Shown: positions 19,427 through 26,625 of the stretch, piece after piece | Layout: the number at the start of each line of letters is the position of its first letter | How positions within the stretch are numbered: the first letter of the stretch is position 1 | From: Chryseolinea lacunae | GTDB lineage: Bacteria; Bacteroidota; Bacteroidia; Cytophagales; Cyclobacteriaceae | Length of the DNA: 64,000 bases | Reading direction: 5' to 3' | Assembly (NCBI RefSeq): GCF_016735595.1 | Contig: NZ_JAERRB010000020.1 | Coordinates: 1 to 64,000 of the forward strand | Notes under the pieces: model-generated | Database searches by the model: none | Told to the model about the DNA's origin: nothing | The model's input: only the letters and a program-made list of their open reading frames with translations | Program-made: the position numbers and the translations under genes

Positions 19427-19861
19427 ATGCACCCGAACAAAAACATCAAAGTATTCCTCGTCGACGACGATGCCTTCAACCTGACCCTCACCCAACAACA
19501 ACTCCTCAACCTGGGCTACGCAAATGTCGCGGCCTTCGAAAACGGAACCGATTGTCTCAACAACCTCGCCGAAAAACCCGAGGTCGTGTTTCTCGATCAT
19601 ACCATGGAAGGCGTTACCGGATTTGATGTACTCAAAAAAATCAGGCGGGTGAACCCCGACATTTTCGTAGTCATGCTGTCGGCACAGGAAAACATGAACA
19701 CCGCCATCGACTCGTTGAAATATGGCGCGTTCGACTACATCATCAAGGGCCCACAGCAAGGCAACAAGATCGAGAATGCGCTGGAGCGTATCACCGAAAT
19801 AATGGTCGTGCTCAAAAAAACAAAGTTGCCGGCATGGCGCAGGCTGTTGTCTTTCATCTGA
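19427..19861 (+). CDS. Response regulator receiver protein
   Basis: 144 residues. The receiver spans about 6-125: FLVDDDAFN, phosphorylatable Asp57 in VVFLDHTMEGVTGFDVL, and the Lys of YIIKGPQQGNK. A basic C-terminal tail follows (VLKKTKLPAWRRL) with no recognisable HTH. It is the first gene after palindrome copy 1 and lies three bases before the Wza-like gene, so it probably controls export or assembly of the polysaccharide by protein contact. Confidence 0.9.
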   Translation: MHPNKNIKVFLVDDDAFNLTLTQQQLLNLGYANVAAFENGTDCLNNLAEKPEVVFLDHTMEGVTGFDVLKKIRRVNPDIFVVMLSAQENMNTAIDSLKYGAFDYIIKGPQQGNKIENALERITEIMVVLKKTKLPAWRRLLSFI

Positions 19862-19864
19862 GCT

Positions 19865-20614
19865 ATGAAAAATCAAATCTTCCTGTTGCTGGCACTGGCC
19901 GTGCTGATGGCATCCTGCAAAACACAAAACCTCTTCGAACAAACGCGACATCAGCGTGAAGCCGCACAAGCCGCGGCCGACACCGTTTTCCGTTTCAATC
20001 CCCACTACCAATACACCCTCCGCAAAGACGACAAGGTGAGCATCAGCGTGTGGGGGCAGGACGAACTTAGCGTGGGATCCGAATACGGAATCTACAACTC
20101 TAACGAAGTGTACGGCAAATGGCTCCTGGTCGACCTCTATGGAAACGTGGTCCTTCCCAAATTCGGCACCTTCCACGTGGCAGGCTACACGCTGCCGCAG
20201 CTGAAAGACACATTGCAAAACCTGTATCGCAAGTGGATTGTGAAGCCGGTAGTAGACGTGAAGGTATTGAACAAGTTCATCACCGTGATGGGCGAAGTCA
20301 GAAACCCTACGGCGGTTCAGGTCGACAAAGATCACAACACATTGCTCGACCTTATTTCGCGCACCGGCGGTTTCGAATTCTATGCCGACCTGAAGCGCAT
20401 CAAGGTGCTTCGCCAGGAAGGCGAAAACGTGCGTGTCACCAACCTCGACCTGACACGCGCCGAAGAATATCTTTCCAAAAACATTCAGCTTCATCCGGGC
20501 GATGTTGTCATCGTCCCCTCCAAGCACTATAAAACATTCGACAAGCGCATCTCTACCATCATTCCGTTCACCTCAACCATGACGGCGGCGGCCATTCTCA
20601 TCGGCACGTTTTAA
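19865..20614 (+). CDS. Wza-like polysaccharide export lipoprotein
   Basis: 249 residues. A lipoprotein signal (ALAVLMASC, Cys18) is followed by the polysaccharide export domain (YQYTLRKDDKVSISVWGQDELSV, then a SLBB-type segment FITVMGEVRNPTAVQVDKDHNTLLDLISRTGG) and a second SLBB-like part (LHPGDVVIVPSK). The C-terminus ends in a hydrophobic stretch (TSTMTAAAILIGTF), in the position of the amphipathic outer-membrane helix of Wza. It should form the outer-membrane channel for polysaccharide. It lies ten bases before the Wzc-like gene, its usual partner. Confidence 0.92.
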   Translation: MKNQIFLLLALAVLMASCKTQNLFEQTRHQREAAQAAADTVFRFNPHYQYTLRKDDKVSISVWGQDELSVGSEYGIYNSNEVYGKWLLVDLYGNVVLPKFGTFHVAGYTLPQLKDTLQNLYRKWIVKPVVDVKVLNKFITVMGEVRNPTAVQVDKDHNTLLDLISRTGGFEFYADLKRIKVLRQEGENVRVTNLDLTRAEEYLSKNIQLHPGDVVIVPSKHYKTFDKRISTIIPFTSTMTAAAILIGTF

Positions 20615-20624
20615 CCCTCAGGCC

Positions 20625-22826
20625 ATGGAAGAAAATTTCAGAATACTAAAACCCTATGTGCGCGGCTTTCCCCTCATTGTGCTGGCCATGGCGCTGGCGG
20701 TGCTGGCGGCAAACAAATACCTCGGCTATGTCACACCCCTCTACGAAAGCACCGTGAAATTGAAACTTGCCGACGTGAACGAGGGCGTGCCCAGCAGCAA
20801 CCTGTTCAAAGACCTCGATGTGTTCGCCAACGCCAACAAGATCGCCGGCGAGATCGAACTGATGAAATCCAGCGTCATGATCGGAAAAGTCCTGGACAGT
20901 CTTGACTTCGATCTGGAGATCTACCGCATCGGCTCGGTGCGCAAGGTGGAGCTCTATCACGAATCACCCTTTCTCATACACTGCCATTTCACCGATGCAA
21001 GATTGTTCGACAAAACCATCGGGCTCACCGTTCACTCGGCGCAAGCCTACACCCTCGCCGTGCCCGGAGAACCGAAGGCATTTGCCGGCACGTTTGGCAA
21101 GCCCCTCGCGCTGCCCGGGGGCGATGTGCTGCTGGAACTCAACGCGCCCCTGTTGGCCCAACGTGCGTCCCTTTCCATTGTCGATCGCTATGCATTCGAG
21201 GTGATGAGCCGCGAAAAGCTCTACACAAAAATCATAAAGAACCTCGACGTGGTTTCCATCGACAAAGACGTGCCCGTGATCCGCATCAATTTCAAAAGCC
21301 CTATTCCCGAAAAGGCCGCGCGCCTGGTAAACCAGATGGCCCGAAGCTATGTGAACGACTACATCGACACCAAATACAAAGCCGCACGCACCACGGTCAT
21401 GTTTCTCGAAGAACGGATCGCCGACATTGCCCGGCGACTGGCACAGTCTGAAAACACCATTCAAAAATATCGCGACAACCGCGACATCGTGAACATCCAC
21501 CAGGAAACCGAAACCGATCTCCGGAAAATATCACAACTCAAAATCCAGCAAACCAATCTTAAAATGAACCTCGACGCCATCGAGGCACTCAACGCCTACA
21601 TCGCCGATGGCAAGCAGAACTTTTTGGACCTGGCCCCCAACTTCGAAGCGTTCACCGACCTGCTGTCGACTGAAATCATAAAAAAACTGAAGCAATTGCA
21701 ATCCGACAAGAAAGATCTGCTCCTGGTTTTCACACCCGAAGACGAACGCGTGAAGGTGGTGGACATGAAAATGAAGGACCTCACTTCCTACCTCGTGGAA
21801 AGCATTGACAACACCTATAAAAACATCCGGGTGAAATATGATCGGCTCACGACCGACATTGCCGAAGCCGAAAAAGTGTTTATCGGCGTGCCCGAAAAAG
21901 AAAAGATGCTCACCATACTAAACCGGGAGTTTGAAATCTACCAGCGTTCCTACAATTTTCTGAACGAAAAGAAAATCGAAGCCGAGATTGCGCAGGCCGC
22001 CCGCATCGCGTTTCACCGGATCATCTCGCCGGCCCTGCCCTCGCATGTGCCCGTGTCGCCAAACCGTCCCATCATCATCATTGTGTCGGCGCTGGCCGGC
22101 ATGTTTGGTGCCATCGCACTCATCTTTGTGGTGCACATGGCCAAGGCCAAAGTGAACGATGTGCACAACATCGAACGAAATTCTCCCATAGAAATCGCGT
22201 TGCTCACGCCCTTTCTGGAAAAGCCTGCGGGCCTTCGCGAACATTTTCTGCGCGAAGCCATTCAACTCGAACTGAAAGGCGTGGCGATGCCAAAAACCAT
22301 TCTGGTGCTTACCTCGGGCGACCGGCGCGAGGGACGTTCGTTTCATGCCTGGCACCTCGCCCAGGCCTTCGCCGCGCAAGGGCGATCGGTTTTGCTGGTA
22401 GACGTGGGCGATCGGCTCGCGGCACAATGCACAGAAACAACCGGCGAGGGCGTGCGCAACACAACCTGCGGCGGTGTGCACGGCCTCAGCCTGAGCGATC
22501 CCAAATACAGCGCCTACACAAAGGCGTCGCTGCGACAACATCTCGAACAACACGCGGCGGCGTTCGATCTGGTGGTGGTGAACAACGAACCCCTGAAAGG
22601 CGAGACACGCGCCCTCCTGCTGATGAGCGTGGCCGACGCCAACCTTTTTGTGCTCGACTCGCGGCGAACACCGCAAAGTCAGATCCTGAACGTGTCGTTG
22701 CTGCAAAAGGAATTTTCACTTCCCAACATGTGGTTTATCCTGAACCGCTGCGGCTACAACCCCAACGTGTTGCGGCAACTCATCGCATTTGTTCGCGCGC
22801 AAATCACAAACTATCGATCGCGATGA
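20625..22826 (+). CDS. Wzc/GumC-like chain-length protein with degenerate kinase domain
   Basis: 733 residues. Two membrane segments (about 14-33 and 484-508) flank a large periplasmic coiled-coil region with Wzz-type features (YESTVKLKLADVNEG near the start, PSHVPVSPNRPIIIIVSALAG before the second segment). The C-terminal cytoplasmic part has the BY-kinase fold position, but the Walker A is degenerate (TSGDRREGRSFHAWHLA instead of GxGKS/T), and the C-terminus has no tyrosine cluster. It is therefore probably a structural chain-length or assembly protein without tyrosine kinase activity, unless the other kinase motifs compensate. Its stop overlaps the next ATG (ATGA). Confidence 0.88.
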   Translation: MEENFRILKPYVRGFPLIVLAMALAVLAANKYLGYVTPLYESTVKLKLADVNEGVPSSNLFKDLDVFANANKIAGEIELMKSSVMIGKVLDSLDFDLEIYRIGSVRKVELYHESPFLIHCHFTDARLFDKTIGLTVHSAQAYTLAVPGEPKAFAGTFGKPLALPGGDVLLELNAPLLAQRASLSIVDRYAFEVMSREKLYTKIIKNLDVVSIDKDVPVIRINFKSPIPEKAARLVNQMARSYVNDYIDTKYKAARTTVMFLEERIADIARRLAQSENTIQKYRDNRDIVNIHQETETDLRKISQLKIQQTNLKMNLDAIEALNAYIADGKQNFLDLAPNFEAFTDLLSTEIIKKLKQLQSDKKDLLLVFTPEDERVKVVDMKMKDLTSYLVESIDNTYKNIRVKYDRLTTDIAEAEKVFIGVPEKEKMLTILNREFEIYQRSYNFLNEKKIEAEIAQAARIAFHRIISPALPSHVPVSPNRPIIIIVSALAGMFGAIALIFVVHMAKAKVNDVHNIERNSPIEIALLTPFLEKPAGLREHFLREAIQLELKGVAMPKTILVLTSGDRREGRSFHAWHLAQAFAAQGRSVLLVDVGDRLAAQCTETTGEGVRNTTCGGVHGLSLSDPKYSAYTKASLRQHLEQHAAAFDLVVVNNEPLKGETRALLLMSVADANLFVLDSRRTPQSQILNVSLLQKEFSLPNMWFILNRCGYNPNVLRQLIAFVRAQITNYRSR

Positions 22827-24082
22827 ACACAAAACCTATCGCGCAAGGCAAACCGTGGTGGCGGCACGAAAAATTTCTCGTGTTGGCAGACCAGGCGGTG
22901 TTCAGCGGCGGCAGCTTCGGCATCACACTCTGGCTGGCCCACGGCATGATGCCCCACGACTTCGGACGCTTTGCATCGCTGGTGCTGGTGCTTTACCTGA
23001 TCATCAGCGTGAGCAATGCCATCATCGTTCAACCCTTGCAAGTGTCGCTCGCATCACAAAAGCACGCCGCTTCCTATGTGGCGTTTGCCGTGGGCATGCA
23101 AGGCATTTTCACCCTGGTGCTGTGCGGAAGCGTGGCGGCACTATTGGGCTCGGAGATCGACCTCGTGAAAGACTATGCCGTGCATGCGGTGGGCATCACG
23201 GTGCTGACGGCAGGCTTTGTGCTACACGATTTTTTCAGAAAGCTTTTTCTGGCCGACGCAAAAATCGGCCAGGCGCTGGGCCTCGACGGTTGTGTGGTGA
23301 CTTTGCAAGCCATCTCTTTTGCAGTCCTGTTTTTTCAGCATGCGCTTACGCTGCAAACTGCATTGGTGGCGCAAGGCATTGCCTATGGCAGCGCGGCCGT
23401 GCTGGCCTTTGCGTGGTCCGGTGCGTCGCGCGACTGGCGCGCCATGGAGTGGAAAGTTTTTTTGCACCTCCACGTGCAACAGGGAAAATGGTTTGTGTTC
23501 ACGGCGCTGGTGCAATGGTGGTCGTCCAACCTCTTTGTGGTGGCGTCGGGCATTTTTCTGGGGCAGGTTGCGTTGGGCGCGTTCCGGCTGGTGCAATCTA
23601 TGTTCGGTGTGCTCAACATTTTGCTGCAGGCGTTCGAGAACTATGTGCTGCCCCAGGCCACGCGCCACCTGCAGGTGTCGCACCACGAAGCCAAACGCTA
23701 CCTGCGACACATCGGCACGCAAGGTGCCGTGGTGTTTGGCGGCGTGCTGCTGGTGCTCTTTGTCTTTGCCGAACCCGTTATGCAATGGGCCGGCGGTGGG
23801 CACTATAGGTCCTATGCTTTCATCCTGCGCGGCATGGCCGTGTTGTATGGAGTTATTTTTGTGGGCTATCCGGTGCGCATGGCCATCCGCATGCTGCTGC
23901 TGAACAAGGTCTTTTTTATCGGCTATTGCCTTTCGTTTGTGTTCAGCTTGCTCACCTTCAAAATGTTCCTGTCGGCGTGGCAACTCCAGGGCGTCATTGC
24001 CGGCCTCATTGCCAACCAGGTTATCCTGCTTTGTTTCTGGCAATATGCATTACAAAAGAAAAAATTTATACTATGGAAATAA
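22823..24082 (+). CDS. Wzx-like polysaccharide flippase
   Basis: 419 residues with about 12 hydrophobic segments spread over the full length, as in the MATE/PST flippase superfamily (for example ITLWLAHGMMPHDFGRFASLVLVLYLI and VVFGGVLLVLFVFAEPVMQWAGG). It should move the undecaprenyl-linked repeat unit across the inner membrane. The ATG at 22823 overlaps the stop of the Wzc-like gene. The family assignment rests on size, topology and operon position more than on conserved residues. Confidence 0.82.
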   Translation: MNTKPIAQGKPWWRHEKFLVLADQAVFSGGSFGITLWLAHGMMPHDFGRFASLVLVLYLIISVSNAIIVQPLQVSLASQKHAASYVAFAVGMQGIFTLVLCGSVAALLGSEIDLVKDYAVHAVGITVLTAGFVLHDFFRKLFLADAKIGQALGLDGCVVTLQAISFAVLFFQHALTLQTALVAQGIAYGSAAVLAFAWSGASRDWRAMEWKVFLHLHVQQGKWFVFTALVQWWSSNLFVVASGIFLGQVALGAFRLVQSMFGVLNILLQAFENYVLPQATRHLQVSHHEAKRYLRHIGTQGAVVFGGVLLVLFVFAEPVMQWAGGGHYRSYAFILRGMAVLYGVIFVGYPVRMAIRMLLLNKVFFIGYCLSFVFSLLTFKMFLSAWQLQGVIAGLIANQVILLCFWQYALQKKKFILWK

Positions 24083-25185
24083 TTCATGTGGTGTTGGGCA
24101 AGGCCAATCCCGAGCGGATGAATGGCGTGAACAAGGTGGTTCATCAACTGGCCAGCAAACAGGCCGAGAGCGGAAGAACGGTTAGCGTGTGGGGCATCAC
24201 CCCGTCGCTGGAACATAACTACGGACCCCGCAATTTCACAACGCGGTTGTTTGCCGCTCACAAAAATCCATTTCGACTCGACACCAACCTCGTGGTGGCC
24301 GTGATCACAAAAAAGGGCAACGCTGTTTTTCATTTACACGGGGGGTGGATCCCGGCATTTTCAACGCTGTCGAAGCTGCTGGCCGATCACGACATTCCGT
24401 TTGTGATAACGCCGCACGGTGCCTACAATACCATCGCCATGCGCAGAAGTCACACGTTGAAACGGCTGTACTTTTCGTTGTTCGAAAAACAATTGCTCAA
24501 GCGCGTGCACCGGGTGCATTGCATTGGCGAAAGCGAAGTGTCGGGACTGACAAAAATATTCCCCACGCAAAAAACATTTCTGCTACCCTACGGCTATGAG
24601 CCCGCCCCGCTCACCATTCACCACCCCGACGCGGGCAGCACCTTTGTGGTGGGTTTTGTGGGCCGGCTCGATGTCTACACCAAAGGCCTTGATCTTTTGC
24701 TCGACGCATTCCGCGTGTTCAACCGACGCCATCCCGACGCTGTGCTTTGGATGGTGGGCGACGGCCCAGACCGAAAGATGCTGGCGCGGATGATTGAACA
24801 ACGCGAGCTGGAAGGTGTCGCATTGTTGTGGGGCAGCAAATTCGGTAAGGAAAAAGACGACTTGCTGAAACGCATGGACGTGTTTGCACATCCCTCGCGA
24901 AACGAGGGACTGCCCACCGCCGTGTTGGAAGCGGCCGCGCTCGGTGTGCCGGCCGTGGTCTCGCAAGCCACCAACGTGGGGCGATATGTGACCCAATACA
25001 ATGCCGGCATTGTGATTGATAACGAAAACATTCCCGCACTGGCGGCGGCCTTCAAAACCCTCTATGACCGCAAAAAGAACGACACCTTGCACGAGCTCGG
25101 TTCCAACGGACGCTGGATGGTGGGCCAGGCTTTCAATTGGAAAAGCATCGTCACCGATTTTGACACGCTATACGCCTGCGCGTGA
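24073..25185 (+). CDS. GT4-family glycosyltransferase
   Basis: 370 residues with the GT-B fold of GT4: an N-terminal acceptor-binding half (NGVNKVVHQLA, a Gly/Asn-rich first loop, HLHGGW, TPHGAY) and a donor-binding half with VGFVGRLDVYTKGLDLLLDAF, then the EX7E-type motif HPSRNEGLPTAVLEAAALGVPAV. It transfers a sugar from a nucleotide donor to the growing lipid-linked unit at the cytoplasmic face. It overlaps the flippase gene by ten bases. Sugar specificity cannot be read from the sequence. Confidence 0.92.
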   Translation: MEIIHVVLGKANPERMNGVNKVVHQLASKQAESGRTVSVWGITPSLEHNYGPRNFTTRLFAAHKNPFRLDTNLVVAVITKKGNAVFHLHGGWIPAFSTLSKLLADHDIPFVITPHGAYNTIAMRRSHTLKRLYFSLFEKQLLKRVHRVHCIGESEVSGLTKIFPTQKTFLLPYGYEPAPLTIHHPDAGSTFVVGFVGRLDVYTKGLDLLLDAFRVFNRRHPDAVLWMVGDGPDRKMLARMIEQRELEGVALLWGSKFGKEKDDLLKRMDVFAHPSRNEGLPTAVLEAAALGVPAVVSQATNVGRYVTQYNAGIVIDNENIPALAAAFKTLYDRKKNDTLHELGSNGRWMVGQAFNWKSIVTDFDTLYACA

Positions 25186-26534
25186 GTCCTGCAACCGACC
25201 ATAGCCCGTTGCACGCCGCCTTTCTGAAAAAGGTGAATGTCTATCTGTTTATTATCCTCTTCCTCATGGTGGCCGGCTTCTTCACCTGGAGCGAGAACGT
25301 GACCATCACCCGCGCCATAAAAGTGGTTGGGCGCATGGGGGTGATGATCTCTTCCTACGGCATCTACCGGATGATTCTCCGCTATGGAGCGGTCGACGCC
25401 CTGCGCGGCAAAAACCTGCTGTCGCCCTTGCTCTACATGGCCTACCTGGTGCTGGGATTTCTTTCCTTTATGTGGAGCACCAATCCGGGCTTCAGCGCCT
25501 TGCAATGGTTCATGACGCTGCAAAGCCTGGTGTTTGGTTTTTACTTCGTGAAAAGCCTGATGCTGCTCGACGAATTTTTTCCGGGCCACGCCATCCGGCT
25601 CTACAACCTGCTGGGCAACGCGGTGTTCATTCTCATTTCCATTTTTGTGGTGGGCATGTATGCCGACCCCGACACATTCTTCAGGCTAACACACGGCGGC
25701 GAAGAAGCCCGGCTGGGCGGCTACATCATGAACCCCAACGAACTTGGCATGCTGGCCGGTGTGGGCGTGGCATGTCTCATCTTCGACATCTATCGCAACC
25801 ACCACCGCCTCTGGACCATCACGAAGCTGATCGTGATTTTCTACGCCCTCTACATGACCGGCTCGCGCTCGTCACTCATTGGCGCATTGCTCATCATCTT
25901 GTTTCACATCAAACAATCCCAAAACAAACGCCTCAAAACCCTCATCATCGCCGGCATCCTCGTTGTTGCACCCCTGGCAGTTTATAAAGTTATCCTCAAA
26001 GACGGCGACAGCAGCCGGCTGGAAGAAGTGATGAGCATGACGGGACGCCTCCCGTTCTGGACAGCCCTCATTCAGGAGGGTTTGCCACGCGAGCCGTTGC
26101 TGGGGTTTGGATTTATGCGCATCGACTACAAGGAATATTTTCAAAGCACACACACCTATCCCGGCAAGATGACGCACAACACGTTTATGCAGGTGCTGAT
26201 GAACCTCGGCTTTGTGGGCCTCACCATCATCATCTTCCAGGTCATGTTCACCCTGCGGGGTTTCATGGGCGAAGCCAACGAAAAAAAACTGATGCTCATC
26301 GGCATTCTCATTCCGGTGCTGATCAATTCATTTACCGAGTTCGGAATATTCGGAGAGTCCAACTACGGAATCATGTTCTATCAATTGCTGATTTTTTCAA
26401 TCTCATTCAGAAGCGGTGGCGAGCTCACCTCGCGCCAAAAACTTCACTTGCAGGTAGCCGCCAAACGCCAGCGCACGCGCACGCCGGGCCAAGCTTTTCC
26501 ACGCGGTGGAAAGTCTGTCCAGCACATGTGCTAA
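25182..26534 (+). CDS. Wzy/O-antigen ligase-type membrane protein
   Basis: 450 residues with about 11 membrane segments. The long central loop with GSRSSLIGALL and the later LPFWTALIQEGLPREPLLGFGF...TYPGKMTHNTFMQVLMNLGFVG region match the Wzy_C/O-antigen ligase family, where Arg and His residues of the periplasmic loop act in polymerisation or ligation. The start is GTG at 25182, whose last bases overlap the preceding TGA. The last 25 or so residues (QRTRTPGQAFPRGGKSVQHMC) are translated from DNA holding palindrome copy 2 and look unlike the rest, so the 3' end may have extended into former intergenic DNA. Confidence 0.85.
   Translation: MSPATDHSPLHAAFLKKVNVYLFIILFLMVAGFFTWSENVTITRAIKVVGRMGVMISSYGIYRMILRYGAVDALRGKNLLSPLLYMAYLVLGFLSFMWSTNPGFSALQWFMTLQSLVFGFYFVKSLMLLDEFFPGHAIRLYNLLGNAVFILISIFVVGMYADPDTFFRLTHGGEEARLGGYIMNPNELGMLAGVGVACLIFDIYRNHHRLWTITKLIVIFYALYMTGSRSSLIGALLIILFHIKQSQNKRLKTLIIAGILVVAPLAVYKVILKDGDSSRLEEVMSMTGRLPFWTALIQEGLPREPLLGFGFMRIDYKEYFQSTHTYPGKMTHNTFMQVLMNLGFVGLTIIIFQVMFTLRGFMGEANEKKLMLIGILIPVLINSFTEFGIFGESNYGIMFYQLLIFSISFRSGGELTSRQKLHLQVAAKRQRTRTPGQAFPRGGKSVQHMC
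26496..26512 (+). promoter_or_regulatory. Palindrome WTTCCAC-N3-GTGGAAW, copy 2
   Basis: TTTCCAC-GCG-GTGGAAA, inside the last codons of the polymerase gene. Downstream are a perfect 12-mer palindrome AGCACATGTGCT (26521-26532), the 11-mer TTTTCAAAGCA (26550-26560) shared with copy 1, and the 10-mer TGGCGCGGCA (26585-26594), also shared with copy 1. GG at 26586 lies 40 bases before the ATG at 26626, almost the distance seen at copy 1. Confidence 0.6.
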
Positions 26535-26625
26535 AAATGTGCTCCCGGTTTTTCAAAGCATTTATTCTCAAGGTGTTACAAGCCTGGCGCGGCAAATGGC
26601 AGACAGTTCGAAAGACGTGTTCCTT

